64,000 nucleotides of DNA from Bin94 sp965215535. Its GTDB lineage: Bacteria; Gemmatimonadota; Gemmatimonadetes; Longimicrobiales; Gaopeijiaceae. The notes under the pieces were generated by a model. That model did no database searches. It was not told where the DNA came from and saw only the letters and a program-made list of their open reading frames with translations. Shown here piece after piece: positions 1 through 9,432 of the stretch. The stretch's first letter is position 1, and each line of letters opens with the position of its first letter. A program made the position numbers and the translations under genes. Where the stretch lies: the NCBI GenBank assembly GCA_965215535.1, contig OZ244063.1, forward strand, positions 2,790,001-2,854,000, given 5' to 3'.

Positions 1-1830
1 ACCGAACGGGTGGCCGGCGCTCCCTGGGGAACGCGCGGGGGCGTGGCGGTCGTGCACAACTTTCCCGCAACGGGCCACTACGAATTTCGCGTCTCCTTCC
101 ACCACGAGACAACCGGGGCGCTGGTCGGCAATGGGCGCAATGCGCTGCACACGACCGAGGGCAACCCCGAGCTGTTGGAAATCTCCATCGATGGCGAAGC
201 GGTCGCCCTGCTTGAGATCGATCGCTGGATGCATGCATCGGACCCGGATGGGGTCAACATTCGCTCCGGGCGCGTCCTTGTCGAGGCCGGTCCGCGCCAG
301 GTTGCCGCCGCCTTCATTCGCCGCACCGAGGGGCCACTGCAGGATCTGATCTCGCCGCACGACTGGTCGCTGGCCAGCACGAGCATTGCCGGAAGCTACG
401 GATTTACCGTTCTGCCGCATCTGCGCGATCTGGCGATCGGGGGGCCCTTTGAGCCCGTGGGCGTTGCCGAAACGCCAAGCCGGGACAGGGTCTTTCTCTG
501 TCGGCCCGAGGAAGAAACAGATGGTACCGGGGCGCGGCTTTGCGCAGAGGAGATCGTGACCGCGCTGGGCAGCCGTGCCTACCGGAGGCCGCTCGGCGCC
601 GAGGAGGAGGCCGCGCTGATGGGGCTTTATGATGCCGGTGCGGCGGTGGAGGGCTTCGAGGGCGGGGTGAGGTGGGCGCTGGAGGGGATCCTGGCCAGTC
701 CGCACTTCGTCTTCCGCTTCGAGGAGCCCGGATCGGACACGCCCGCCGCCACCGGGCTCGCCTATCGGGTGGGCGATCACGATCTGGCCGCGCGTCTCTC
801 CTTCTTCCTCTGGGGCAGGGGACCCGACGCCGAGCTGACCGCAGCGGCCCAGGCGGGACGGCTTGGCGAGGCGGCCACCCTCAATGCACAGGTCACGCGC
901 ATGTTGCGCGATCCCCGCTCGGCCGCCCTGGCCACGCGCTTTGCCGCCCAGTGGCTGCGGCTTCAGGATCTGGACCGCATTCAGCCCGACGTGCGCGTCA
1001 ATCCCGACTTCGACGAATCCCTTAAGCGCGCCATGCTGCGAGAGACCGAACTTTTCTTCAATCACCTTGTGCGCACCGACGGGTCGGTCATGGATCTCTA
1101 CACCGCCGACTATACCTTCGTCAATGAACGGCTGGCGCGTCACTATGGGGTTCCGGGCGTTGCGGGGGAACGCTTCCGGCGCATCCGCCACCAGAGCGAA
1201 GAGCGGCGCGGCCTCCTCGGCCACGGTTCGATCCTGACACTTACCTCGCACGCCGATCGGACCTCGCCGGTTCTGCGCGGCAAGTGGGTCATGGAGGTTC
1301 TCCTGGGCACGCCGCCCCCGCCTCCGCCCCCCGATGTTCCCGAGCTCGAGGAGGAAGCCGTTGAGGATGGCCGCTTCCTCACGGTGCGCGAACGGCTCGA
1401 GATGCACCGCGCCAACCCGGCCTGCAGCTCCTGTCACCGGATGATCGATCCGATCGGCCTCGCGCTCGAAAACTTCGATGTGACCGGTGCCTGGCGGATT
1501 CGCGACCGGGGCGTTCCGATTGACGCCGCCAGCGATTTCTACGACGGCACGCCCATCGCCTCGGCCTCCGATCTGCGCGCCGCGCTGCTGCGGCGTCCCG
1601 AGGCGCTGCTGCGCACCCTTGCCGAAAATCTTCTGGCCTATGCGCTTGGACGCCGGCTGGAGTACTATGACATGCCCACCGTACGCCGCATTGTGCGCGA
1701 GGCGGGTGAAGAGGAGTACCGTCTCTCCGCCTTCATCCACGGGGTGGCAACCAGCGACGCCTTTCTGTGGAAGGCCGCTCCCGCCCCCACCGACACCGAA
1801 GCGTCGGCCCGGCAGGGCCAGGAGCGCTGA
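1..1830 (+). CDS. DUF1592/DUF1588/DUF1585 cytochrome-like protein, 5'-truncated by window edge
   Basis: The frame is open from base 1, so the N-terminus (usually a c-type cytochrome and DUF1587 part) lies outside the window. What is visible runs in the usual family order: a carbohydrate-binding-like beta region (about the first 140 residues), a DUF1595-like segment with RAYRRPL, a DUF1592 segment with ILASPHFVFRFE, DUF1588 with the haem-like motif CSSCH followed by RMIDPIGLALENFD, and DUF1585 with LAENLLAYALGRRLEYYD. Such proteins are secreted or periplasmic in Planctomycetes, Acidobacteria, Gemmatimonadota and some Proteobacteria. Their biochemical role is not established. The DUF1552 gene follows 26 bp downstream, the usual partner for this family, so the two probably form one operon with the ankyrin gene. 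Confidence 0.85.
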   Translation, partial: TERVAGAPWGTRGGVAVVHNFPATGHYEFRVSFHHETTGALVGNGRNALHTTEGNPELLEISIDGEAVALLEIDRWMHASDPDGVNIRSGRVLVEAGPRQVAAAFIRRTEGPLQDLISPHDWSLASTSIAGSYGFTVLPHLRDLAIGGPFEPVGVAETPSRDRVFLCRPEEETDGTGARLCAEEIVTALGSRAYRRPLGAEEEAALMGLYDAGAAVEGFEGGVRWALEGILASPHFVFRFEEPGSDTPAATGLAYRVGDHDLAARLSFFLWGRGPDAELTAAAQAGRLGEAATLNAQVTRMLRDPRSAALATRFAAQWLRLQDLDRIQPDVRVNPDFDESLKRAMLRETELFFNHLVRTDGSVMDLYTADYTFVNERLARHYGVPGVAGERFRRIRHQSEERRGLLGHGSILTLTSHADRTSPVLRGKWVMEVLLGTPPPPPPPDVPELEEEAVEDGRFLTVRERLEMHRANPACSSCHRMIDPIGLALENFDVTGAWRIRDRGVPIDAASDFYDGTPIASASDLRAALLRRPEALLRTLAENLLAYALGRRLEYYDMPTVRRIVREAGEEEYRLSAFIHGVATSDAFLWKAAPAPTDTEASARQGQER

Positions 1831-1856
1831 CAGGATCGGGAAAGGACCACCCATTC

Positions 1857-3251
1857 ATGCACATCATTACCGGTCGTCACCTTGGGCGGCGCACCTTTCT
1901 CCGCGGTCTTGGCACCAGCGTTGCGCTCCCCCTCCTCGATGCCATGATCCCGGCCCGCGAAGCGTGGGCGCTGACCCGCGCACGCACCGGCGTCGACCGC
2001 ACCCGTCTGGTTGCAATCGAGATGGTGCATGGGGCGGCGGGCAGCAATGCGTGGGGCGCCGAACAGCATCTCTGGTCTCCGCCTGAGACCGGGCGCGATT
2101 TCGACTTCGGGCCCTCAGTCCTGCGCTCGCTCGAACCCTGGCGCGACCTCCTCACAGTTGTCAGCGACACCGATGTCGAGGTGGCCGAAGCGCGCAAACC
2201 GAAGGAGATCGGCGGCGACCACTTCCGCTCCAGCGCCACCTTCCTCACCCAGGCCCACCCCAAACAGACCGAGAGCTCGGATGTGTGGGTGGGCACCTCG
2301 CTCGACCAGCTCTACGCACAGCGCTTCGGGCAGGATACCCCGATCCCCTCCATGCAGCTCTGCATCGAGAATGTGGATCAGGCGGGAGGATGCGCCTACG
2401 GATACGCCTGCGTCTATACCGACACCATCTCCTGGGCGGCCCCCGATCAGCCCCTGCCCATGGTGCGCGATCCGCGCGTTGCCTTCGATCAGCTCTTCGG
2501 AGCGGGTGGAACTCCCGAGGCTCGTTCGGCCCGTCGCCGCGCCAGCGCGAGCATTTTGGACTTTGTGGTGGGCGAGATCCGGTCGCTCAGGCGGCGACTG
2601 GATCCGGTCGATGGACAGCGCATGGAGCGCTACCTGGAGGACATTCGCGAGATCGAACGGCGCATTCAGCGGGTTGTGGCGCGCAACGAGAGCGGCGAGG
2701 AGCGCGCGCTTCCGGGTGCGCCGGCCGGGGTTCCCGATTCCTTCGAGGAGCATGTCAAGCTCATGTTCGATCTGCAGGCGCTGGCATTCCAGGCCGACGT
2801 CACCGGCATCTTTTCCTTCAAGATGGGCCGCGATGCATCGAGCCGCGTCTATCCCGAGAGCGGTGTGGAGAAGGGATTTCACCCCTCTTCGCATCATGGC
2901 GGCCGGCCCGACAATGTGCTCGAGTTCGCCGAGATCAATCGCTATCATGTGGGACTGATTCCCTACTTCCTCGACCGGCTTGCCGGCATCGACGAGGGTG
3001 GCGTCAGTCTGCTCGACCGCACCATGATTCTCTATGGTTCGCCGATGGGCGATTCCAATGTGCACAATCACAAGCGCTGTCCGCTCTTTGTGGTGGGGGG
3101 CGCGAATGGACGCATGGGGGGCAATCTGCATCTGCGCGCCGAGCCGGGCACGCCCATGGCCAATGTCATGCTCAGCCTTATGCACAACCTGGGAATGGAC
3201 GACCTGAAGAGCTTTGGCAACAGCACCGGCGCTCTTGCGCTTTCCGAGTAG
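1857..3251 (+). CDS. DUF1552 family protein with Tat-type signal
   Basis: The ATG at 1857 is chosen because it follows a purine-rich GGAAAGGA and begins a twin-arginine leader (GRRTFLRG, then a hydrophobic stretch and an AWA-like cleavage site). An in-frame start further upstream would overlap the DUF1592 gene. The mature part contains DHFRSSATFLTQAHPK and a C-terminal segment with DRTMILYGSPMGDSNVHNHK, typical of the DUF1552/DUF1501-like alkaline-phosphatase-fold proteins encoded beside DUF1592 genes. Export through the Tat pathway is inferred from the leader. Substrate and reaction are unknown for the family. Its start is 26 bp after the DUF1592 stop. Confidence 0.85.
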   Translation: MHIITGRHLGRRTFLRGLGTSVALPLLDAMIPAREAWALTRARTGVDRTRLVAIEMVHGAAGSNAWGAEQHLWSPPETGRDFDFGPSVLRSLEPWRDLLTVVSDTDVEVAEARKPKEIGGDHFRSSATFLTQAHPKQTESSDVWVGTSLDQLYAQRFGQDTPIPSMQLCIENVDQAGGCAYGYACVYTDTISWAAPDQPLPMVRDPRVAFDQLFGAGGTPEARSARRRASASILDFVVGEIRSLRRRLDPVDGQRMERYLEDIREIERRIQRVVARNESGEERALPGAPAGVPDSFEEHVKLMFDLQALAFQADVTGIFSFKMGRDASSRVYPESGVEKGFHPSSHHGGRPDNVLEFAEINRYHVGLIPYFLDRLAGIDEGGVSLLDRTMILYGSPMGDSNVHNHKRCPLFVVGGANGRMGGNLHLRAEPGTPMANVMLSLMHNLGMDDLKSFGNSTGALALSE

Positions 3252-3337
3252 AAGAAGAATACACAATGTCAATGCCGCGTTTTGAATTTCCTCTTCCTGA
3301 TCACTTGTGCATTCTTCGCTGTAGAGGAAATCGGTGG

Positions 3338-5317
3338 ATGACTGGTTTGCCCATGTGGCGGAACCTGTGCAAGGGTGCGGCTGCCATTGCGGTTGCGGCC
3401 TCGTTGCAGGTGGGGGCTGCGGCAGAGCCGAACGCCCCGTGTCCCTGCCGGATCGACGCCTCGCCGCTCCTGGCGCCAGCTCGCCATCTTCCACCGACTG
3501 CCGGGCCTCCTGCGGCTCCCCGAACAGGCGAAGAGGGCAGCCCCTGCGATCGGCGTCGTCCCTGTGCGCTGCACCTATTGCATGCGCCCGACTCTCCCCT
3601 GGCCGACGCCGCCATGCGCAACGAGACCGACGCGGTGCGCACTCTTCTGGCCAGGGGCGCACGGGTCAATGCGCCGCGCGGCGATGGCATGACCGCGCTG
3701 CACTGGGCGGCTGTGCATGGCAATGGCGAGGTTGTGCAGATGCTGCTGGATGCGGGCGCCGACATCGAGGCGGCCACGCGGCTGGGTGCGCACCGGCCCT
3801 TGCATGTGGCTGGCCGCGAGGGGCACGGCGAGGTTGTGCATATGTTGCTGGTTGCAGGCGCCGATGCGGGCGCGCGCACTGAAACGGGCGCCACTCCCCT
3901 GCATTTTGCGGCGGCCGCAGGCAGCGTGCGCGCAGTGCAGACCCTGATCGACCATGGATCGCCGGTGAACGCCGCCGAACCCCAATGGGGGCAGACCCCG
4001 ATCCTCTTCGCGGCCGCGCGGGGGCGCACCGAAGCCGTGCGCGCGCTCCTGGCCGCAGGCGCCGATGCCACGGTGGCTGCAGAGGTCATCGACTTGGTTC
4101 GCCGCGACATTCTGGACCGCGATTCCGAGCGTCGCCGCCGCGCCGAGATCGCCCGGATACGTGCGGGGGGCGCGGACGTCGCAGGGGACCCGGTTGCCGC
4201 GGGCGCCCGGGAGCAACCCCACCGCCCGGCGTCGGCCCCGGTCGCCATCGCCGAACGAGAAGCCCAGGCGCTCGAGGCGGCGCGCGAAGCGCTGGAGGCC
4301 CGACGGCAAACCGGCGAGCCGATCCCGCTGAACTACGCCGATCTGGTGGGTCGGCATGGAGGCCTGACCGCCATTCACCTTGCGGCCCGCGAGGGACACG
4401 CCGAAACCGTCATGGCTCTTCTGGAGGACGGCGTCGATATCGATCTGCCCACCGCAGCCGACGGCACCACCCCCATGCTGATCGCCGCCATCAACGGCTA
4501 CTTTGAGCTTGTGGCCGAGCTTCTGGAGCGGGGCGCCGACCCCACCCTGGCCAGCGACGCCGGCGCCACTCCCCTCTATGCGGTGCTCAACATGCAGTGG
4601 GCGCCCAAAGCCCGTCACCCACAACCGCTCGCCTACCAGCAGCAGTCCATCGGCTACCTTGAGCTTATGCGCGCGCTTCTGGACGCCGGCGCCGACGTCA
4701 ATGCCCGGCTGCAACGAACGCTCTGGTTCACCACCTACAACCGCGACCTGCTGGGCGTCGACCGCACCGGCGCCACCCCCTTCTGGCGCGCAGTTCACGC
4801 CACCGATCTGGCCGCCATGAAGCTGCTCCTCGAATACGGCGCCGACCCTCATCTGCCCACAATCAGGGTTCCCCGACGCAGCTTCGACCCGGCAGACAGT
4901 GCCGATCCCGATCCCTCGGGCCTCCCCCCCATTCCCATCGGCGGTCCGGCCGTCCACCCAATCCACGCGGCCGCCGGGGTTGGCTACGGTCAGGGCTTTG
5001 CGGGCAACTCGCACCGCCACGCCCCCGACGGCTGGATGCCCACCATGCGCTTCCTCGTCGAGGAGCTGGGCGCCGACGTCAATGCGCGCGACCTCAATGG
5101 CTACACCCCGCTCCATCACGCAGCGGCCCGGGGCGACAACGAGATGATCCTCTACCTGGTTGGGCAGGGCGCCGATGTGACCGCCGTCGCGCGCACCGGC
5201 CAGACCACCGTCGATATGGCCAACGGCCCCGTGCAGCGAATCCAGCCCTTCGCCGAAACCGTGGCCCTGCTGGAGCGCCTGGGGGCGAAGAACAATCATC
5301 GATGTGTGAGTTGTTGA
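3338..5317 (+). CDS. Secreted ankyrin-repeat protein
   Basis: From residue about 80 onward the protein is built of ankyrin repeats of the form G.T.LH.AA..GH..VV..LL..GAD, about eight to ten of them, interrupted by an Ala/Arg-rich charged insert (roughly residues 270-340). The N-terminus from ATG 3338 contains a signal peptide (GAAAIAVAASLQVGAAA). GAGGAAA lies just upstream at a sensible spacing. An alternative ATG at 3266 would add 24 residues, and ATG 3353 would shorten it. The protein ends with a Cys pair (CVSC). It is the third gene of a DUF1592-DUF1552-ankyrin set, which suggests a protein partner role for the two exported neighbours. Its ligand cannot be told from sequence. Confidence 0.82.
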   Translation: MTGLPMWRNLCKGAAAIAVAASLQVGAAAEPNAPCPCRIDASPLLAPARHLPPTAGPPAAPRTGEEGSPCDRRRPCALHLLHAPDSPLADAAMRNETDAVRTLLARGARVNAPRGDGMTALHWAAVHGNGEVVQMLLDAGADIEAATRLGAHRPLHVAGREGHGEVVHMLLVAGADAGARTETGATPLHFAAAAGSVRAVQTLIDHGSPVNAAEPQWGQTPILFAAARGRTEAVRALLAAGADATVAAEVIDLVRRDILDRDSERRRRAEIARIRAGGADVAGDPVAAGAREQPHRPASAPVAIAEREAQALEAAREALEARRQTGEPIPLNYADLVGRHGGLTAIHLAAREGHAETVMALLEDGVDIDLPTAADGTTPMLIAAINGYFELVAELLERGADPTLASDAGATPLYAVLNMQWAPKARHPQPLAYQQQSIGYLELMRALLDAGADVNARLQRTLWFTTYNRDLLGVDRTGATPFWRAVHATDLAAMKLLLEYGADPHLPTIRVPRRSFDPADSADPDPSGLPPIPIGGPAVHPIHAAAGVGYGQGFAGNSHRHAPDGWMPTMRFLVEELGADVNARDLNGYTPLHHAAARGDNEMILYLVGQGADVTAVARTGQTTVDMANGPVQRIQPFAETVALLERLGAKNNHRCVSC

Positions 5318-5327
5318 GGGAACCGCA

Positions 5328-6309
5328 TTGAGCAAAAACGCCATCTTCAACGAGGCGAAGCGCGGAAAGTACGACGAGTGCTACACGCAGCTTTCCGATA
5401 TCGAGAACGAGCTGAAGCACTACCGGGAACACTTCCGCGACAAGATCGTCTATTGCAACTGCGATGACCCTCGAGTCAGCAACTTCTTCCACTACTTCTC
5501 GTACAACTTCGCGCATCTTGGTTTGAAGAAGCTGATCACTACGTGTTACAGGAATCAGAATCCCGATCTCTTTTCGCAGCACGACTGCGAGCGGGCGATC
5601 AGGCTAGAGTACGACGGGCACCGCGCGGGCGAGAGTGTTCCAAACGCAGAGGACATCGGCGTGACCCATCTGAAGGGAGACGGCGATTTTCGCAGCAGAG
5701 AGTGCACCGAGATTCTGAAGAAAGCAGATATTGTGGTGACGAATCCGCATTTTTCCAAATTTCGGGAATATGTTGCGCAATTGGTAAAGTACGAGAAGCG
5801 GTTTCTGATCATTGGATCATGGAATTCTATAACATATAGAGATGTCTTTCCACTGGTCCAAAAAAATAAATTGTGGATAGGCTATGGATTCAATGCTGGA
5901 AATGCATATTTTGCCATACCACCGGGAAATGTTGATTATGCTGCGGGAGTTTTCGATAAAAAAACGAGACTCGTAAAATTTAGAAATATTACTTGGTTTA
6001 CAAATTTATCTCACAAAAAGCGCCATGAAAAAATGATCCTCTATCGCAGATATACGCCTGAAGGTTACCCGAAATACGATAACTACGACGCGATCGAGGT
6101 CAGCAGGGTCAAGGACATCCCCCCAAATGGGGGGTATGGGCGTGCCGATCAGCTTTCTGGACAAGTATAACCCGGGTCAATTTGAGATCCTGGGCATGGA
6201 CAGGCAGTTAGTCTATGACCTGACCGGCAAACAAAGCAGGTTTCTGATTGATGGCCGAGAGAAGTTCGCCCGACTACTAGTCATCCGCAACAGGAACCCC
6301 GAGCGATGA
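5328..6309 (+). pseudogene. EcoRI-family adenine-specific DNA methyltransferase, frameshifted
   Basis: The first frame (5328-6170, TTG start, GAGGG immediately upstream overlapping the ankyrin stop) has the EcoRI-methylase signatures KYDECYTQLSDIE, VYCNCDDPRVSNFF and IGSWNSITYRD. The conserved tail MGVPISFLDKYNP is found in the +1 frame from 6127 to 6309. The switch falls on the sequence C6-AAAT-G6 at 6119-6134, so a single extra base in a homopolymer (real, phase-variable or an assembly error) explains it. The catalytic NPPF motif reads NPHF here (AAT CCG CAT TTT near 5746), a second departure from the family. The family transfers methyl groups to adenine N6. The 3' end overlaps the DUF262-HNH gene by 4 bp. 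The region 5730-6060 is AT-rich relative to its neighbours, which fits acquisition by transfer. Confidence 0.75.
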
Positions 6310-7391
6310 AGATCGAATTGATCAATCCCACGATCCGCGAAGTTACGGCCGGCTACAGCGACGACGGCGAGAGCGGCGTTTACGGCTATGGTGGCAAGCT
6401 CGACATCCGTCCCCCCTACCAGCGCGAATTTGTCTATAAGGAGAAGCAGCGCGAGGCCGTGATCCGCTCGGTGATGAGCGGCTTTCCCCTCAATGTCATG
6501 TATTGGGCAGATCGCGAAGATGGCACATTCGAGATCATCGACGGTCAACAGCGCACTATTTCGATCGCGCAGTATGTCGAGGGCGATTTCTCTGTGGATC
6601 ATCTGTACTTTCACAGCCTGCAATCCGACGAGCAGGACCGGATTCCTGACTACACGCTGATGATCTACCTCTGTTCGGGAAGTGACAGCGAGAAGCTGAA
6701 CTGGTTCAGAACCATCAACATTGTCGGCGAAACCCAGCGCGCTCAGGAGCTGCGCAATGCCGTCTATGCCGGACCCTGGCTTGCCGACGCCCGCTCGTAT
6801 TTCAGTCGTCCGGGGGGACCCGCTTATGGACTGGGATCGCCCTATATGTCGGGGTCGCCGATTCGTCAGGATTACCTGGAAGCCGTTCTCGACTGGATCA
6901 GCGGCGGCGAAATCGAGGAGTACATGTCCGCCCATCAACACGACGGGAATGCCGAAGAGCTATGGCGCTACTTCCGGGCGATCGTTGAATGGGTGCAGGC
7001 GACCTTTCCCACGAAGCGAAAGAGCATGAAGAGCGTGGCATGGGGGCCGCTCTACAACGCGCACCGCAACCGGACAGATCTTGACACGGCTGCGCTCGAA
7101 GAGGAAGCCGGAAAATTGTACAGGGACGACGACGTCACGAAGAAGGCGGGCATCTATCCCTACCTTCTGACCCACGAAGAAGAGTGGCTCAATATTCGCG
7201 TCTTTACGGATGCCATGCGCGAAAGCGCCTACGAACGTCAGGCGGACATCTGCCCCAACTGCAACGAGCGCTTCGAGATCGACGCGATGGACGCCGACCA
7301 TATCACCCCATGGTCAGAGGGCGGCAAGACGATTCCCGAAAACTGCCAGATGTTGTGTAAATCATGTAATCGCCAAAAGGGAGCCAGGTAA
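6306..7391 (+). CDS. DUF262-HNH nuclease, putative restriction partner
   Basis: The N-terminal half is a DUF262 (ParB-like, GmrSD-type) domain with PPYQREFVYKEKQREAVI and the IDGQQR motif at about residues 77-82. DUF262 domains bind and hydrolyse nucleotides in GmrSD. The C-terminus is an HNH nuclease: a CPNC pair, then DADHITPWSEGG (the H of HNH), then CKSCNRQ. The order is therefore nucleotide-binding regulator followed by nuclease on one chain. The ATG overlaps the methyltransferase tail (ATGA), so translation is coupled. With the EcoRI-type methylase upstream, restriction of DNA lacking (or carrying) adenine methylation is the likely role. Whether it acts as a modification-dependent or classical enzyme cannot be decided from sequence. 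Confidence 0.75.
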   Translation: MKIELINPTIREVTAGYSDDGESGVYGYGGKLDIRPPYQREFVYKEKQREAVIRSVMSGFPLNVMYWADREDGTFEIIDGQQRTISIAQYVEGDFSVDHLYFHSLQSDEQDRIPDYTLMIYLCSGSDSEKLNWFRTINIVGETQRAQELRNAVYAGPWLADARSYFSRPGGPAYGLGSPYMSGSPIRQDYLEAVLDWISGGEIEEYMSAHQHDGNAEELWRYFRAIVEWVQATFPTKRKSMKSVAWGPLYNAHRNRTDLDTAALEEEAGKLYRDDDVTKKAGIYPYLLTHEEEWLNIRVFTDAMRESAYERQADICPNCNERFEIDAMDADHITPWSEGGKTIPENCQMLCKSCNRQKGAR

Positions 7392-7411
7392 ATCGAGCCT
7401 CCCCCCCTCCC

Positions 7412-7840
7412 TCATGAGATCACCTTTTCCACGATCAGCCGCGTAAGCTCCCGGAAATGCGACTCGTTGCTCGCAGCCATCTGATTCAGGCGGGTATCCA
7501 TCTGGTTCAAGCGGGTATCCATCTGATTCAGGCGGGTATCCATTTGCTCCAGATGGGTATCCATCTGCTCCAGACGGGTATCCACCTTGCTCAGGCGGTT
7601 TTCCACCTTGCCCAATCGCGCTTCCATGGCCCGGCGGTCTTCGTGTGCCTGGTCGAAGCGCTTGTCGATGCTCCGAAAATGGTTTGTGTCCAGCTTTCTT
7701 TCGAGTCCATCGACCGCGTCCCGGGCCGCTTTGTCCATCCATGGGCGCAGGATACGCCCCATTGCCAGAAGTAGCCCGACGATCACCCCTCCAAGCCCTA
7801 CGGCCGTAACAATCATTTGCCACACAATCGGCCAGTCCAT
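7412..7840 (-). CDS. Membrane-anchored coiled-coil protein, first copy
   Basis: ATG 7840 is preceded by GGAGGAGAGCG on the minus strand. Residues about 5-30 form one transmembrane helix (VTAVGLGGVIVGLLLAMG). The rest is a long alpha-helical coiled coil in strict heptads (LEQMDT, LNQMDT repeated) ending in a short helix. No enzymatic motif is visible. The gene is convergent with the DUF262-HNH gene 20 bp away. A homologous gene, with the same order of membrane helix, RP, FR.(I/L)D.RFDQ and heptads, was split by the 36-47 kb element. Function unknown; a membrane-tethered spacer or structural protein is a guess. Confidence 0.72.
   Translation of the reverse strand: MDWPIVWQMIVTAVGLGGVIVGLLLAMGRILRPWMDKAARDAVDGLERKLDTNHFRSIDKRFDQAHEDRRAMEARLGKVENRLSKVDTRLEQMDTHLEQMDTRLNQMDTRLNQMDTRLNQMAASNESHFRELTRLIVEKVIS
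7481..7627 (+). repeat. Tandem 21-bp coding repeats (7 units)
   Basis: Seven head-to-tail 21-bp units occur, each variants of CTGATTCAGGCGGGTATCCAT. The first and third are identical, and those towards 7627 diverge progressively. Each encodes one heptad of the minus-strand coiled coil. No spacers separate units, so this is not a CRISPR array. Confidence 0.9.
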
Positions 7841-8005
7841 CGCTCTCCTCCCCCCTTCCCCCTGGTGTTCTACCGTATATGGATTTGCCCGGTCGGTTTT
7901 TCCAACCCACCCCATACTATGACTTCCCGGGGTGAACGTGCAAATTGCACGCCCACCGAGATTTCCGCCGGGACTCCCTGCCTGCGCTCCTCTCCCCTCT
8001 GCGAT

Positions 8006-9313
8006 CTACGGCACCAGCTCCGCCATCCCCGCCTCGGCCACCACCAGGAGCAGCGCGCGCTGAATGGCGAGGTGACCATCCACATTGACCCAGTACTCGC
8101 CGGGTGAGTGTGCGCCCACGCCTATGCCGCCGCGGCCTATGGTGACGGCCGGGATTCCGAGCGCGATCGGCACATTGGAGTTGGTCGAGGAGCGACTGAA
8201 CTCGCCCTCCACCCCGAAGATTGCGGTTGTGGCCAGGGCGCGCTCGATCAGGGGGGCGCTGCGGTCGCCATTGCCCGAGGGGCGGTCGCCGATCCGATCC
8301 TTCTCCACCGTCAGCGGCGCGCCGTCGCGACGCAGCGCGTTCTCTTCCTCGACGGCCCGGTCCATCGCCGCCAGGAAAACGACTTCGATCCGGGCCAGGC
8401 TCTCGGGGCTCACCGAGCGCATGTCCACCTCCATCCAGCTCTGGAAGGGGATTGCGTTGACCGATGTGCCCCCGCCGACCCGCCCCACATTGTAACTTGT
8501 GCGCGGGCCGCTGCGCGTCAGAGTGTCGGCGGCGTCCTGGAAGTGGCGCATGGCGCGGCCCATGGCGTGTGCGGGATTGGCGAGCCCGAAGGCGCCCCAC
8601 GAATGACCGCCGGGACCCCGAAAGATCACGCGGTAGCGCACAGAGCCCAGTCCATCGACCACCAGCCCGGCGAGTCCGCCTCCATCGACCTCGATCCAGG
8701 CGTCGGGGCCCTTTGCTCCTTCGCGGTAGATGTGCTTCATGCCGCGCAGATCGCCCAGCCCCTCTTCGCCCACGGTGCCAATGAATTGAAGGTCGTCTTC
8801 GGTCTCGATTCCGGCCTCTTCAAGGGCTCGCAACACCGCCAGTACCACAACCAGGCCGCGCGTGTCGTCGCCCACCCCCGGTGCAAAGAGTGTGTCGCCG
8901 CGCTCCTCGACCGTGACATCGATCGTTTCGGGAAAGACCGTGTCGAGGTGGCCGCCGAAGGCGATTGTGCGCCCCCCCGTGCGACCCTTGCGCAACCCGA
9001 TCACATTGCCTTCGGCGTCGGTCCAGACCGAATCGGCCCCGAGCTCCATCAGCAGTTCGGCAAAGCGGCGGCCGCGCGCTTCCTCCATGAAGGGGGGCGC
9101 GGCGATCTCGGTCAGCTCGATCAGCAGCTCGCGGGCCCAGTCGTCGAGCTCTTCGATATTGGCGAATGCGCTCCGGATCAGCGGATTGTCGGCAAGCTGG
9201 CGCGCCTCTGCGGCGTACGAGGCCGGGGCGCGGCTCTGGGCGGTGGCGGTGGACACTGTCATGGCAAGGCCGGTCAGGGCGGCGAGGGTGGTGAAGAGGG
9301 TGCGAATGGACAC
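8006..9313 (-). CDS. Secreted M20-family zinc metallopeptidase
   Basis: It starts with a signal peptide (ALTGLAMTVSTATAQ). The M20/M28 zinc-site motifs follow in order: GGHLDTV (His and the neighbouring catalytic Asp), GVGDDTRG (bridging Asp), TVGEEGLGDLRG (catalytic Glu and Zn-binding Glu) and, near the C-terminus, GVGAHSPGE (Zn-binding His). A dimerisation insert sits between (VIFRGPGGHSWGAFG). At 435 residues it is normal for dipeptidase/ArgE/PepT-like members. It probably cleaves small peptides or N-acyl amino acids in the periplasm. It stands alone, 119 bp downstream of the PPK2 gene start-to-stop direction on the same strand. Confidence 0.85.
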   Translation of the reverse strand: MSIRTLFTTLAALTGLAMTVSTATAQSRAPASYAAEARQLADNPLIRSAFANIEELDDWARELLIELTEIAAPPFMEEARGRRFAELLMELGADSVWTDAEGNVIGLRKGRTGGRTIAFGGHLDTVFPETIDVTVEERGDTLFAPGVGDDTRGLVVVLAVLRALEEAGIETEDDLQFIGTVGEEGLGDLRGMKHIYREGAKGPDAWIEVDGGGLAGLVVDGLGSVRYRVIFRGPGGHSWGAFGLANPAHAMGRAMRHFQDAADTLTRSGPRTSYNVGRVGGGTSVNAIPFQSWMEVDMRSVSPESLARIEVVFLAAMDRAVEEENALRRDGAPLTVEKDRIGDRPSGNGDRSAPLIERALATTAIFGVEGEFSRSSTNSNVPIALGIPAVTIGRGGIGVGAHSPGEYWVNVDGHLAIQRALLLVVAEAGMAELVP

Positions 9314-9432
9314 GAAACGATTGTCCTCCGGTCAGGATGAACAAGGCGAATGAAATTGAGGGTTGTGCGGATTGAGTGCAGGCGAATGAATGGCGGACGA
9401 TATGAAGATCGGCCAACGGATGGAGGCCGGGT

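Noticed and set aside
7481..7627. CRISPR array
   Set aside because: The 21-bp units are contiguous with no spacers and encode coiled-coil heptads in frame.
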